This document shows positions 15,182 to 24,488 of a stretch of DNA of 64,000 nt, piece after piece. The stretch's first letter is position 1; each line of letters begins with the position of its first letter. Position numbers and translations under genes: made by a program. Source of the DNA: Streptomyces sp. AC558_RSS880 (lineage in GTDB: Bacteria; Actinomycetota; Actinomycetes; Streptomycetales; Streptomycetaceae); the NCBI RefSeq assembly GCF_019049255.1, contig NZ_JAGMUJ010000030.1, positions 62,001 through 126,000 on the forward strand, read 5' to 3'. The notes beneath the pieces were generated by a model. The model was not told the origin of the DNA. It searched no databases and saw only the letters and a list, made by a program, of their open reading frames with translations.

Positions 15182-18100
15182 CAGCCGACCATCCTTGCCC
15201 GCGAGGCAGCCGCGAACAGCTCCTCCTCGGACGAGAGGGAGCTTCCGGAACCTGCGTAGTAGTTGAGAACCTTCGTCACGGCCTGGCCCGAGCCAGCCGC
15301 CGAGAGGCCGCCAGAGACAGCGGCCGTGACCTCGCGAGACGCCCCCGAGGTGGCGCTCGACGCGAGCGCGTTTGTTGCACGCTCGACGCGGCCCCGCTCG
15401 TCCTCGACGCCCAGGCCGAAGCCCTTGCCGACGAACGAGCCGAGCTTGCGGAACAGTCGCGAAGGGCTGTGGATGTCGAGCGCCTTCTTGATGGCCTTCA
15501 CCATCGCGTCGGCGATCTTGAGCATCTGCGCTTCGATCTTGTCCTGCTGCGCTTCGAGGCCCTTCACGAGCCCCTCGGCCGCCTGAATTCCCGCGTCGTA
15601 CATGTAGTGCGAAGCGGTGGACCCGGCGCTCTTGGCGTACTTCTCCAGCTCCTTTTGCAGGTCGTTGATCTCGGACACGCCGGATACACCCGCGTTGGCG
15701 ATGGCCTCGGCTGCGGCGAGTCCGGCCTCTGGTCCGGCCATAGCGATCTGATCGAACGTGGTCTGATTCAGTCCGAGCTTCTTGAGCTTCGCGAGCACAG
15801 CCGCGAACCGCTTGGCTTCCTCTACCGCGTTCTTCAGGGAACCCGCGATCGCATCGAAACTGGCGTCCTTGACCTTCGTCACGTCGCCCGTGTCGATGAC
15901 CCGATCCGCAACCTGCTTCGCGTAATCGCTCATCTGCTCGCGCAGCTTGTCGAGCTTTTCCTGAGCCGCCTTGAGCTTCTTTGCCCCGGCCTCCCACTGA
16001 GCGGCCAGCTTGAGGAGCTGGGTCCGGTCCTTGTTGATCCGGTCCTTGAGGCCCTTCGAGGCGTTCTTCGGGATCTTCGCAGTCAGCTCGTTAAGCGACT
16101 TCTTGACGTTGGCGTACTGAGATTCCAGACCCTTGATCAGACCCGAAATGATCAGCCGACCGGCGTTATAGAGGAGCTTGGCGTCCTTCGGAGCCGGGCC
16201 CTTCCAGTCGGTCAGCTTGCTCGTCAGATCGCCGAGGGTGCTCTTGACCGAGCCGAACATCGACTTCAGACCGTCGATCAGGCCAGTGATGATCTTCTTG
16301 CCTGCATCGACAAGCAGAGACTTGGCGTCGCTGAAGATCTGCTTGACGTTCCCTGGGAGATCCTTGACGAAGTTGACGCAGTCCTTGACCTTCTGAGAGA
16401 AGATCGTCTTGACCGCTTCCCAGGCGGTACCCGCCTCGGACTTGATCTTCGTCCACGTTTCGCCGAAGAACTTGATGATCGCTTGAAGGGCCGCGCCCGG
16501 AGCGTTCTTCAGGGCCGTCATGAAATTCGCGAAGTTGGTCTTCGTTGCATTCCAGACGTTGACGGCTGCCGTCTTGACGGCGCTCCAGGAGTTGTCCCAC
16601 AGGCTCTTGATTGCGGTCAGGAGCTTCTTGCCGACGCCGAGAATTCCGACGTTCAGGAAGACCATGAAGAGGCCCTTGATGGTGTCCCAGAGGCCAGAGA
16701 GGAACGTCTTGACGCCGCTCCACATCTGCTTCAGGCCGTCTAGGGCCATGCCCCAATCGCCCGTGATCAGGCCGACGAAGACGCCGATGACCGTCTTGAA
16801 GAAGCCGACGAGGAAGTCCCAGACACCGACGAAGATGTTCTTCAGTCCGGTGATGACATCGGCCACGCCCTTGATCGCCATGACGAGCGAGTCGAGGAAA
16901 AGCCCGGCGATGAACTCGATCGCTGGCGCCAGAATCGGCATCAGGAAATCGACGAGCGCAAGGAGGGCTTCAAGGAGAGGCCGAACAGCCTCCATGACCG
17001 CCGCGAAGGCTTCCGAGATCTTGGGCAGGAATTCGGCGGCGAGCGACTGCACCACTGGAATCAGCGGCAGAATCGCGGCCGTGAGAATCTGCATCAGGAT
17101 CTCGATAATCGGCTGAAGGGCAGCCGACATCGTGGCCAGTGCTTCCACGATCACAGGAATGATCGGGGACAGTCCTGCGACCAGCGCCTCGATAAGCGGG
17201 ACGCACGCCTCGACCACGGTCATGATGAGCGGGGCCAGCGCAGCGACGACGCCGCCCAGGGCTTCGCCGAGGAGACCGATCAGGGGCTCGATCGCCGGGG
17301 CGAGCATCGTGAACGCCTCGGAGAGGGGCGTCAGGACGGCCGCGACCAGCGGGCCGAGCATCGTCAGGAACGAGCCGACCAGGGACAGAGCCGCGCCGAG
17401 GGCCTGGCCCAGCGGGGCCATCGCGGGGGCGAGGGCTTCCACTGCGGCCTGTACGCCGTCGAAGAGGCTGTAGAGGCCGACGAACACCTCGGGCTGGTTC
17501 AGTGCGGCAGCGATGGCGCCGACCGCCGTGCCGAGGATCGTGCCGACCTGCGGCAGGAGGACCGTCAGTTGTGTGGCGAACTCACTGAAGAACGCCTTCA
17601 CTTCGGCGCCGCCAGTGGACGCCATGTTGGACATCGCGTCATGCGCGGCGGTGAACAGGCCGACGAGCTTGGCCTGTACGCCACTGCTGTCGACGGCTTC
17701 GTGAACCCCGGCGAGGGTCTGGCGGATCATCCCGAGCGTGGACCCGCCAGCCTCGGAGGCTGCGCGGGAGATGCCGGCGAAGATGCCGCCCACCTCGTAC
17801 AAGATCCCGCCGAGATCCTTCAGGGCTTGGATGCCCTGGTCGATCTCTTCGCGGAGGCCGGACTCGCCCTTCTTGTTGAGCCAGGCGTTCGCCTTCTCGG
17901 AGACGTTCACGAACCACTGCGCGAGCTGGGGGAGGTAGCCCGCGCCGACCTCGCCCAGGATCTTGATCATGTTCGCCCAGGTGTCAGTTCCACCCGTGGC
18001 GATCTCGATCGACTTCGAGAGGTCGTCGAACATGCCGCCCAGCGCGGGGGCGAGAGTGGACTGAATGGCGGTGGCGAATCCGCCGAAGAACGAACCGAGC

Positions 18101-19953
18101 TGCGTGGAGGTCTTCCCGAACCCGGCCGTCAGCTCGGGCAAGAGGCTGTCGATCAGGTCCCGGATCGGCGCCTTGGCCTTGGCCCAGAAGTTCTCGCTGA
18201 TCAAGTTCTGAAGCTCAGAGAACTTGCCCTTGACCTCGGGCAGAACCTTGTTGAAGTCCTTGAGGGCCGCGACCGTGACGCCAAGGCCGATCGCCATTCC
18301 GCCGAGAATTCCCGGCAGGGCGAGGGAGGTTGCCCCGATCTGCGCCAGGGAGGCGGACATCGTGAAGAGGTTGCTCGCAGCCGCGATACCCCAGGACGAC
18401 AAGCCCGCTATCGCGGTGGCCAGGGTGCCGATGATCGGCGCCGACCGGTCGAGGTTCTTGATCATGTTGCCGAGGCGCTCGAACATGTCGCCCAGGACGC
18501 GGGCGCCCGAGAGGGCTTGCAGCATGGCTACAGCCGTCGCGGCGGCCGAGACCTTCACGCGCGGGATCAGCTCGACGATCCGGTCCCGCGAGAGGACCGC
18601 CATGTGAGCGATCGTCGCGAGGATGCCGCCTCGGGAGACCTCGGGCTCGATCGTCGCCTTGAGGCCGTCGATCTTCTCCTGAAGGTCTTCGATGTCCCGC
18701 TCGACCTTGCGCTTCTCCATCGCGTCCAGCTCGGGCGTGATCTTCGCCTTCAGCTCCCGCATCTGCTCGAAGGAGGCTTCGAGCTGCCGCTTCGTCTGCG
18801 CGACCATCTGCTCGTCGAGCTTCGGCCGGACGCGGATCGCGTCCATCTGCGCCTGAATCTCGTCGCGCGCCTTCTGCGCGGCTCCGCGATCCGCGGTGAC
18901 CTTCGCCTGAATCTCGGCGTTGAGGATGGCCTTCATGTCGGCCTGAGCGGTCAGAAGAGACCGCTTGTCCATCTTGACCTTGATCTCTTCCCGGCCCAGT
19001 TCGGCGAGCTGGTCTTCGATCTGCTTCAGGGCGCCCTCGACGGAGGACATCGACTTCTTGTCGACCTGAAGGTCAAGGGTCAGATGCTTTTCGAGACGGG
19101 CTCGCGCCTTCTGGAGCGACTTCTCGTCCATCTTGACCGAGAGGTCGATCTCCTTGAACTTCGCGAGTTCCGCGTCGATCCGCGCGATAGCGGCCTTCAC
19201 GGAATTCGTGGAGCGCGGGTCGAACTTCAGCTCCAGGCGGAGGAGCTGTTGCAGCTTCTTGCGCTCGGCTTCGAGGGATTCCCGGTCGAGCTTGACCTTG
19301 ATTTCGACGGCGCGGAGGTCGGAAAGCTCGCGGTCGATCTGGTTGATGGCGGCCTGCACGGAGGACTGCGAGTCCTTGTCGACCCGCAGCGTGATGTGCC
19401 GGATCTCGTCGAGGCGCTCCTCGAACATGTCGACGGCCGCGTTCAGGTCGTCGGTGTTGATGCCGATCTCGACATCGGTCTCGCCGAGGGCCTCGATCGC
19501 GGCGCGGACCTTGGCGACCGCAGCCATGACCGAGCCTTGCGAGTCGAGGTTCACGCCGACGTGCAGGTCCGACAGCTCGCTCTGTGCATCCTGGCTGGCC
19601 TGGCGGGCGGCCTGCACGAGCTGACGGCCGGTCGCGTTGAACACGATCTTGTGCTGACTCGCACGGGCCTGGTACTCGCGGGCCGCCCGCTTGACCTCGC
19701 TGGCCATGCCGTGGAGGTCGAGCTTCGTGTAGAAGCGGATCTTGCGGGAGTCCGTCTTCTTGTTGTCCGCGTTGATCGAGCGGACGATTTCGAGAACGTC
19801 CTTGCGGGCGCCGGCTGCGTCGGCCTTCGTGCGGATCGTAAGCGCGAGATCGTTCTCGACCTTTTCGAGCTTCTTCTTCAGGTCTTCCTTGAAGCCGGAC
19901 GTGTCCGGCATGACCTTGACCGCGATCCGGCCGACTATGTTCGCGTCCGACAC
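15178..19953 (-). CDS. Tape-measure protein, 1591 aa
   Basis: The largest gene in the prophage. It starts at GTG 19953 with GGAGG seven bases upstream. Residues about 1-560 are long coiled coils made of roughly 46-residue units carrying KxxxxDxxSxxSVxxAxxxI-type cores. Hydrophobic helices fill about 600-1100, as in tape measures inserted in the membrane. The C-terminal part (VYxHSPSRLFRxLG-like DIHSPSRLFRKLGSFV near 1500) is typical. By the usual rule of about 0.15 nm per residue the tail would be near 240 nm. It sets tail length and helps DNA entry. Confidence 0.95.
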   Translation of the reverse strand: MSDANIVGRIAVKVMPDTSGFKEDLKKKLEKVENDLALTIRTKADAAGARKDVLEIVRSINADNKKTDSRKIRFYTKLDLHGMASEVKRAAREYQARASQHKIVFNATGRQLVQAARQASQDAQSELSDLHVGVNLDSQGSVMAAVAKVRAAIEALGETDVEIGINTDDLNAAVDMFEERLDEIRHITLRVDKDSQSSVQAAINQIDRELSDLRAVEIKVKLDRESLEAERKKLQQLLRLELKFDPRSTNSVKAAIARIDAELAKFKEIDLSVKMDEKSLQKARARLEKHLTLDLQVDKKSMSSVEGALKQIEDQLAELGREEIKVKMDKRSLLTAQADMKAILNAEIQAKVTADRGAAQKARDEIQAQMDAIRVRPKLDEQMVAQTKRQLEASFEQMRELKAKITPELDAMEKRKVERDIEDLQEKIDGLKATIEPEVSRGGILATIAHMAVLSRDRIVELIPRVKVSAAATAVAMLQALSGARVLGDMFERLGNMIKNLDRSAPIIGTLATAIAGLSSWGIAAASNLFTMSASLAQIGATSLALPGILGGMAIGLGVTVAALKDFNKVLPEVKGKFSELQNLISENFWAKAKAPIRDLIDSLLPELTAGFGKTSTQLGSFFGGFATAIQSTLAPALGGMFDDLSKSIEIATGGTDTWANMIKILGEVGAGYLPQLAQWFVNVSEKANAWLNKKGESGLREEIDQGIQALKDLGGILYEVGGIFAGISRAASEAGGSTLGMIRQTLAGVHEAVDSSGVQAKLVGLFTAAHDAMSNMASTGGAEVKAFFSEFATQLTVLLPQVGTILGTAVGAIAAALNQPEVFVGLYSLFDGVQAAVEALAPAMAPLGQALGAALSLVGSFLTMLGPLVAAVLTPLSEAFTMLAPAIEPLIGLLGEALGGVVAALAPLIMTVVEACVPLIEALVAGLSPIIPVIVEALATMSAALQPIIEILMQILTAAILPLIPVVQSLAAEFLPKISEAFAAVMEAVRPLLEALLALVDFLMPILAPAIEFIAGLFLDSLVMAIKGVADVITGLKNIFVGVWDFLVGFFKTVIGVFVGLITGDWGMALDGLKQMWSGVKTFLSGLWDTIKGLFMVFLNVGILGVGKKLLTAIKSLWDNSWSAVKTAAVNVWNATKTNFANFMTALKNAPGAALQAIIKFFGETWTKIKSEAGTAWEAVKTIFSQKVKDCVNFVKDLPGNVKQIFSDAKSLLVDAGKKIITGLIDGLKSMFGSVKSTLGDLTSKLTDWKGPAPKDAKLLYNAGRLIISGLIKGLESQYANVKKSLNELTAKIPKNASKGLKDRINKDRTQLLKLAAQWEAGAKKLKAAQEKLDKLREQMSDYAKQVADRVIDTGDVTKVKDASFDAIAGSLKNAVEEAKRFAAVLAKLKKLGLNQTTFDQIAMAGPEAGLAAAEAIANAGVSGVSEINDLQKELEKYAKSAGSTASHYMYDAGIQAAEGLVKGLEAQQDKIEAQMLKIADAMVKAIKKALDIHSPSRLFRKLGSFVGKGFGLGVEDERGRVERATNALASSATSGASREVTAAVSGGLSAAGSGQAVTKVLNYYAGSGSSLSSEEELFAAASRARMVGW

Positions 19954-19957
19954 CCAG

Positions 19958-20676
19958 TTACCTCCGCTGGAAGTGCTTGTAAATCTCCGCGACCGAGCGC
20001 GGCTTAACGGCCTTGTTCTTCTTCTTTTCGGCCTTCTTTGCCTGCGGCCTCGGATAGGCGGGGATCTTCGGCGCTTTGCCCTTGCCCCACTGGCCAGTTG
20101 CGCGGGTGTTCTGGTTGATCGCGTCGAAGAGGTCGGCCGACATGTGCCGGTCCTGACCCCAGCCGAAATGGTCACGGCCGCCGGACGCGAGGGCGACCGT
20201 AAGGGAGGTGTCGGGAAGCCTCTGTACGAGGAGAAGGACGAGTGCAGGGGAAGGGCCCCGGCCCGCTATCACGTCGGCGAGGTTGATGCCGAAGTGGAAA
20301 AGCAGGTCCGGGTAAATGCCCTCTCCGTACTCGTCGATCAGTCCTGCGAGGCCGAGGCTTCCCCCGCCTGGGTGCTCTCGCCGTAGTGGCCGAAGATCTC
20401 GGCGAGGACCGCGAGGTCACCGCCCACGGCTTCGAGGAGCTTCTCGGCGGCCTTCTCGGACTCGGCGATCGTGCGAATCGCGTCGGACAGAAGCGCGGCC
20501 TGGTCGGCGTCGTCGGCGCTCATCTGCTCCTGAAGGGACAGGAGCGCGTCGCGGCGAGCCTTCGGCAGGCGCAGCGGGTTGAGGAGACGGACAGTGTCCT
20601 CGCCGAGGGTGATGTCGGTCGAGCCGTACTTGCGCTCAGCGGCGGCGCGGATGTCGTCGAGGGAGAAAGAAGCCAT
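19958..20676 (-). CDS. Tail assembly chaperone, frameshifted long form (gpGT-like)
   Basis: The short form (20338-20676) is extended by a -1 frameshift at GGGGGAA (20359-20365). After the slip the frame reads GLIDEYGEGIYPDLL and continues to 19958. This is the conserved first stretch of second-half chaperones in many siphoviruses. The zero-frame and extension frames differ by exactly -1. The GT form binds the tape measure and tail-tube subunits during assembly and is not in the virion. The ORF starting at GTG 20272 is only the inner part of this extension. Confidence 0.85.
20338..20676 (-). CDS. Tail assembly chaperone, short form (gpG-like)
   Basis: 112 residues from ATG 20676 (MASFSLDDIRAAAERKYG), with GGAGG eleven bases upstream. 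Helical protein upstream of the tape measure, the standard siphovirus position. It ends at TGA 20338, 18 bases after the slippery site. The ratio of short to long form is set by the frameshift. Confidence 0.88.
   Translation of the reverse strand: MASFSLDDIRAAAERKYGSTDITLGEDTVRLLNPLRLPKARRDALLSLQEQMSADDADQAALLSDAIRTIAESEKAAEKLLEAVGGDLAVLAEIFGHYGESTQAGEASASQD
20359..20365 (-). other. Programmed -1 ribosomal frameshift site
   Basis: The minus strand reads GGGGGAA, framed GCG GGG GAA. Slipping back one base gives GGA AGC CTC and opens the conserved extension. A G-run heptamer fits phage tail-chaperone slippery sites. Confidence 0.8.
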
Positions 20677-20741
20677 GGGGTTGCGGACCTCCAGTGAGAA
20701 GAACAGGGAAGGGCTGCGGACCTGAGAGAGAGGGGGGGGAG

Positions 20742-20778
20742 CCCGGCGCGGGCGGGTCCGCAACACACCCGCGCCGGG
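20742..20778 (-). terminator. Terminator after major tail protein gene
   Basis: An 11-bp perfect stem (CCCGGCGCGGG with CCCGCGCCGGG) and 15-base loop, right after the tail-tube gene. Probably limits read-through into the chaperone and tape-measure genes. Confidence 0.75.
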
Positions 20779-20783
20779 AGCTA

Positions 20784-21524
20784 TCAGGCGGCCTGGCCAG
20801 CCACCCAGGCAGTGCCGTTCCAGTACGCCTTCGAGCCGTCGCCGAGGACGACGTGCTGACCGGTGGTCCACGCGCTCGTCGGAGTGGCGATGACACCAGC
20901 CAGACCGGCCAGGTTCGCCGGGGCGACAGCGCCGTCCGGACTGAAGGCGCCGGGGGTGCCGGCGGATGCGCCGGTCGCCAGGGTTCCGCCGAGAGGCGTG
21001 ATGGCGTAGGTCCAGACGTTCGAGCCGTAGGCCATCGGCTTCACGCCGAGCGGCAGACCGGCGAGAGACTCGGTGTCCGAGATCGCCATGTCGTCAGCGC
21101 GGTAGATCTCCGCGCGGGGGGCGTAGAAGGCGAAGTGGTTCTCGCCGTCCACGAAGACCGCCAGGAACCCGGCCTGAGTCGGCTCCGGGTCCGTGGGGAC
21201 ACCGACCGAACCGTCCGGCAGGATCGGCGCGTTCGCACCGAAGTAGAGCTTCAGCGCGGCCGTGTCGAACTGCTGAAGCGTGAAGGTCATGGTCTCGGTC
21301 CGCGCGCTGTACTTCGTGCGCAGGGACTTGTTCTGAAGCGACCCGATCGTGGTCGCCTCGCCGCCCTCGGACGTGATGCCGAAGATGTCCTCAAGGGACG
21401 TGTGCCCGACGTTCTGCCACGGGGAAGTGGGCGTCAGGAGATCCGCCGGCATGGCGGTGCCGACCGGGGCCGTCAGGTAGTTACCGGAGCCGACGACAAG
21501 AGTCGCGTCATCGTTGATCGCCAA
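20784..21524 (-). CDS. Major tail (tube) protein
   Basis: 246 residues. Residues about 1-180 form a compact beta-rich tail-tube domain (TETMTFTLQQFDTAALKLYFG is the typical core). The last 55 residues are a separate Trp/Gly-rich module (SAWTTGQHVVLGDG, then AYWNGTAWVAG) common as a surface-exposed extension on actinophage tail or capsid proteins. Strong flanking terminators on both sides suggest high, separate expression. The TTG start is the best available. Confidence 0.88.
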   Translation of the reverse strand: MAINDDATLVVGSGNYLTAPVGTAMPADLLTPTSPWQNVGHTSLEDIFGITSEGGEATTIGSLQNKSLRTKYSARTETMTFTLQQFDTAALKLYFGANAPILPDGSVGVPTDPEPTQAGFLAVFVDGENHFAFYAPRAEIYRADDMAISDTESLAGLPLGVKPMAYGSNVWTYAITPLGGTLATGASAGTPGAFSPDGAVAPANLAGLAGVIATPTSAWTTGQHVVLGDGSKAYWNGTAWVAGQAA

Positions 21525-21552
21525 GAGGCTGCATCCTTACTCGCGCACGACG

Positions 21553-21586
21553 AAGGCCCGGCACCCCGCGATGGGGTCCGGGCCTT
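21553..21586 (-). terminator. Terminator between tail terminator gene and tail-tube gene
   Basis: A 9-bp perfect stem (AAGGCCCGG with CCGGGCCTT) enclosing a secondary ACCCC/GGGGT pairing, in the 77-base gap before the major tail gene. Confidence 0.65.
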
Positions 21587-21601
21587 GCGTGAAGGGAACT
21601 G

Positions 21602-22096
21602 TTAGGGGGTGTAGGGGCGAGTCCGCGGCTTGCGGATCTGCACGTCGTAGATCGACTCGTAACGCCAGATCCCCGTAGGGAGGTCGGCGTACTGGACGGG
21701 GCCCGTCGCGGTCGCCCAGTCCGTGGCCCGTCTCGGCGCGGAGTTCAGATCCACGCGGATGATGTGGCCAAGGCGGGGATAGACCTTCTGGTTCAACCAG
21801 GCGTTCCGCATGACGACGCGGACGGCCTCGCCGAGAACGGCCGCGTCTTCGTCCCCGTTGGGGTCCGGCGCGAAGGTGTTGACGACGATGCGGGCCGCGT
21901 CCGTGAAGCGGGTGTCGCCCTGCCACTCACCCCATGTCGGGTCGCGTCGGACCAGGACGAGAGGGAACGTCTCGTGTGCGTCAACGAGGGACTTCACCCG
22001 GACGCCGGGCAGGCCCTCGCGCAGCACCGCGAGAAGGAGATCCTCGACAGGCGACAGCTCCGCCATGGCCTTGATGTGGTCGGGGAGTCCTGCCAT
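21602..22096 (-). CDS. Tail terminator/minor structural protein
   Basis: 164 residues between the head-tail adaptor block and the tail-tube gene, the standard place for a tail terminator (gpU-like). The first half (SPVEDLLLAVLREGLPGVRVKS) and the R-D-P loop fit tail-terminator folds, but sequence similarity is low. It would stop tail-tube growth and join the tail to the head. Confidence 0.65.
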   Translation of the reverse strand: MAGLPDHIKAMAELSPVEDLLLAVLREGLPGVRVKSLVDAHETFPLVLVRRDPTWGEWQGDTRFTDAARIVVNTFAPDPNGDEDAAVLGEAVRVVMRNAWLNQKVYPRLGHIIRVDLNSAPRRATDWATATGPVQYADLPTGIWRYESIYDVQIRKPRTRPYTP

Positions 22097-22479
22097 CAGT
22101 CGAGGTGCACCTTGCCCTTCCGCTTCTTGGGCAGGTTCGCCGCGCGGGCCAGGATGAACAGGCCATCGGATGCCGGCATTACGTCGAGGTAGGTCGAGCC
22201 ATCCTTGCGCTTGCGCACAACCACGGATTCGGCGCGGCCGTACTCGATGGACAAGGCGGCCTGCTTGCCACGCTCGTCGTCGAGGACCACGTACTTGTCC
22301 ACGTCGCCGTCCTCAACGTCGATCGACGCGTGCCCCTCTTGGCGGTGCTGGAGAAGCAGGGCCTCGGCTCGCGCGGCCACCTCGAAGCGGGCCTCGTCGA
22401 GCGAGTCCTGAACGCCGGGCAGGAGAGCGACGAGCTTCTCAAGCTGTCGCCTCCCCTTCCGGTTGTAGATCTTTGCCAT
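22096..22479 (-). CDS. HK97 gp10-like head-tail joining protein (DUF5403-like)
   Basis: 127 residues from ATG 22479 (MAKIYNRKGRRQLEKLV). It has an alternating helix/beta pattern with a central acidic strand pair and VVRKRKDGSTYLDVM. Length and position between the stopper and the tail terminator match gp10/neck proteins. 4-nt overlap with the upstream gene. Confidence 0.7.
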   Translation of the reverse strand: MAKIYNRKGRRQLEKLVALLPGVQDSLDEARFEVAARAEALLLQHRQEGHASIDVEDGDVDKYVVLDDERGKQAALSIEYGRAESVVVRKRKDGSTYLDVMPASDGLFILARAANLPKKRKGKVHLD

Positions 22480-22814
22480 CAGGGCCGCTCCCGGATGTCG
22501 ATCGACCAGTGCCGCGTGCGGCGCTCGCCGTGGTGGTAAGCGGGCGGCGTCACGATGTCCCACATGCGGCCCTGGTACTCGACGCGGGACCACAAGGTGA
22601 CGCCCTCGACATGGGCGTCCACGATCATCCGCGTCACGTTGATCTGCTGTTGGCCGGGGACCTCGGCCTTGCCGCTTCGCTGGGGGATGAAGGCGGCCTT
22701 GACCGTGACGGGGCTGTCCTCGTCCACGGTGATCACCGTGTTGCCCCGGTTGTCGATGACTTCCTTGGTCCGCCATACGCGGGCCGTCTGGCCGCGCCTG
22801 CGCTGAACGCTCAC
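22479..22814 (-). CDS. Head-tail stopper protein
   Basis: 111-residue beta-rich protein (VSVQRRRGQTARVWRTKEVIDN, later VEYQGRMWDIVTPPAYHHGERRTRHWSI). The RxWDIVxPP region is typical of siphovirus head-closure/stopper proteins (SPP1 gp16 type). Overlaps both neighbours by 1-4 nt. Confidence 0.7.
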   Translation of the reverse strand: MSVQRRRGQTARVWRTKEVIDNRGNTVITVDEDSPVTVKAAFIPQRSGKAEVPGQQQINVTRMIVDAHVEGVTLWSRVEYQGRMWDIVTPPAYHHGERRTRHWSIDIRERP

Positions 22815-23272
22815 CAGGGGCTCACCGCGTCACCGAAGAGGGGGAAGGTGTCGCCGCCGTAGTCCACCGGCACGTGTCCGCCGGCATCACGATGGGGGAG
22901 CTTCGTGCCCCACGACGAGACGGCCACGCTGGAGATGCCGCGCTTGCGCCCGGCGAGTTCCTCCAGGAGCCGGATCTCCTCGCGGGTGAAGTAGACGGTC
23001 CCGGCGTCACGACCGTGGGCGTCCGACCATGCGAGCGTCTCGTCCCCGGCCCGGCTCTGCGTGTAGCCGTTGGGGTTGCGCAGGTACCGCGCTGCTGACT
23101 TCAGCACCAGCGTGCGCACAAGGCGCGGCGCCGACTCCTCGGGCCACTCGCGGCCGTAGGTGGCGGCCATGTCGGACGCGTCTTCCAAGGCCCCGGCTGC
23201 GATGCGCAGCTCGTCGGGGTCGAGGTCCCAGTCGAGGCGGCCCTTCAGCTCGTCGAGGGTTGCGTAAGCCAA
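22811..23272 (-). CDS. Head-tail adaptor (connector) protein
   Basis: 153-residue, mostly helical protein beginning MAYATLDELKGRLDW; this start, with LEDASDMAATYGREWPE and VLKSAARYL, is typical of gp6/gp15-like head-tail connectors that bind the portal ring. It is the first neck gene after the capsid gene. Confidence 0.78.
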   Translation of the reverse strand: MAYATLDELKGRLDWDLDPDELRIAAGALEDASDMAATYGREWPEESAPRLVRTLVLKSAARYLRNPNGYTQSRAGDETLAWSDAHGRDAGTVYFTREEIRLLEELAGRKRGISSVAVSSWGTKLPHRDAGGHVPVDYGGDTFPLFGDAVSPW

Positions 23273-23297
23273 GCCCCGACCTCCTTTCCGAACGGCC

Positions 23298-23340
23298 GGG
23301 GGGCCGCGCTCCCGGTCTGCCCCAGGTCACGCGGCCCCCC
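23298..23340 (-). terminator. Terminator after major capsid gene
   Basis: An 11-bp perfect stem (GGGGGGCCGCG with CGCGGCCCCCC) and 21-base loop, just after the capsid gene. Confidence 0.75.
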
Positions 23341-23348
23341 GTTCACGA

Positions 23349-24410
23349 TCAGGCGTTGGCCGGGTCGGTCTCAGCCTTCATGCCGGTCGGGGTCCACACC
23401 TTCGCGTCCGAGACGCCGGTGATCGTGGCCAGCTCGGACGAGGCCGCCGGGTAGTTGGACGCGCCGTCGAGGGTGAGCTTGATGCCCCGGACGAAGTGCT
23501 CGCCGGTCGAGACGATCTCCTTCTCGTTGACCGCGTCCCAGCCGACCAGGACATCGGTCACGGAGCGGAAGCCCGCGTAGGTGTTCACGACCGAGCGGTC
23601 CTGCATGTAAAGCGGGTCGTAGTCGCGGACCCACCGCAGGGCGATGGACTCGAACGAGGTGGTCGCGCCGTAGGGAACGGACTGCGGGACGCTCGGCGCA
23701 CCGGACAGGAAGATGAACGCCGAGGACGCGAAGGCGTACGCGGCATCCGCAGGGATGGTCTGGTCGACGACGATGCGGAAGCCGAAACGCTCACCGATGG
23801 TGGCGGTGCGGAGCGCGGTCTCGGCCTCGCTGTCGCCGACGTTCTGCGCGAGGTTGAGCTTGTCGTCGTTCAGGAGCGCAGACTCGAACTCCGTGCCGAC
23901 CAGTAGGTAACGGCCCTCCTTCGGCGCGTGGAAGGCGTTCAGGACCCGGCGGGCCTCGATCAGCGCGCCGCGCAGGTTCGCGGCCGTGTTGCCGATGACG
24001 GCGTTGTACGTCTGGCCGGTCAGAAGGTTGACGGCCCGGCGCTGGAGACCGCGAGCGACCGCCTTGGACTGCGGACGCAGGAGCTTCGACCAGTTGTCGA
24101 TGTCGAAGTCGTTCTGCTCGTCGGTGAGCTTGACAGCCGAGTAGACGTTCCCGCCGAAGGTGACAGCGATGGTCCGCTCGCTGTACTCGTCGAAGACGAT
24201 CGGCGAGGTTCGGTCGTTCCTCCACCCGTAGTCGTGGAACGGGAGGATTCCCTCGACCTTCATCGAGATCGTGTCGTTCTCGGCGCCCTTGAACTGGTCA
24301 ACGCCCTGCTTCTGGAACAGGTTCGGGATGACGAGTTCCTGCTCCAGCATGCCGACTGCGGCATTGACGAGCTTCTGCGGCTTGACTACCTGGTGCTGAG
24401 GGGTGGGCAA
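23349..24410 (-). CDS. Major capsid protein
   Basis: 353 residues if TTG 24410 is used (GGAGG eight bases upstream); ATG 24431 adds seven residues but has no ribosome site. HK97-like fold features: an N-terminal helix region (LVNAAVGMLEQELVIPNLF), the P-domain/E-loop (PFHDYGWRNDRT), and the long spine helix (about 110-150). The A-domain loop near GVDQFKGAEND is typical of actinophages. It assembles the shell on the scaffold encoded next. Flanked by hairpins on both sides. Confidence 0.92.
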   Translation of the reverse strand: MPTPQHQVVKPQKLVNAAVGMLEQELVIPNLFQKQGVDQFKGAENDTISMKVEGILPFHDYGWRNDRTSPIVFDEYSERTIAVTFGGNVYSAVKLTDEQNDFDIDNWSKLLRPQSKAVARGLQRRAVNLLTGQTYNAVIGNTAANLRGALIEARRVLNAFHAPKEGRYLLVGTEFESALLNDDKLNLAQNVGDSEAETALRTATIGERFGFRIVVDQTIPADAAYAFASSAFIFLSGAPSVPQSVPYGATTSFESIALRWVRDYDPLYMQDRSVVNTYAGFRSVTDVLVGWDAVNEKEIVSTGEHFVRGIKLTLDGASNYPAASSELATITGVSDAKVWTPTGMKAETDPANA

Positions 24411-24436
24411 GGGAGCTACCTCCGGGGGCATGAAGA

Positions 24437-24464
24437 AACCCCCGGCCGAGTCAGCACGGGGGTT
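24437..24464 (-). promoter_or_regulatory. Hairpin just upstream of the capsid gene start
   Basis: An 8-bp stem (AACCCCCG with CGGGGGTT) between scaffold and capsid genes, followed on the minus strand by TCTTC. It acts either as a terminator of the scaffold mRNA or as a processing or stabilising hairpin for the capsid mRNA. Confidence 0.6.
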
Positions 24465-24488
24465 GAGTAAGGGGGGTCATCGGGGGCG

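Noticed and set aside
17569..20007. 812-aa plus-strand ORF opposite the tape measure
   Set aside because: Antisense shadow of the highly repetitive, charged tape-measure gene.
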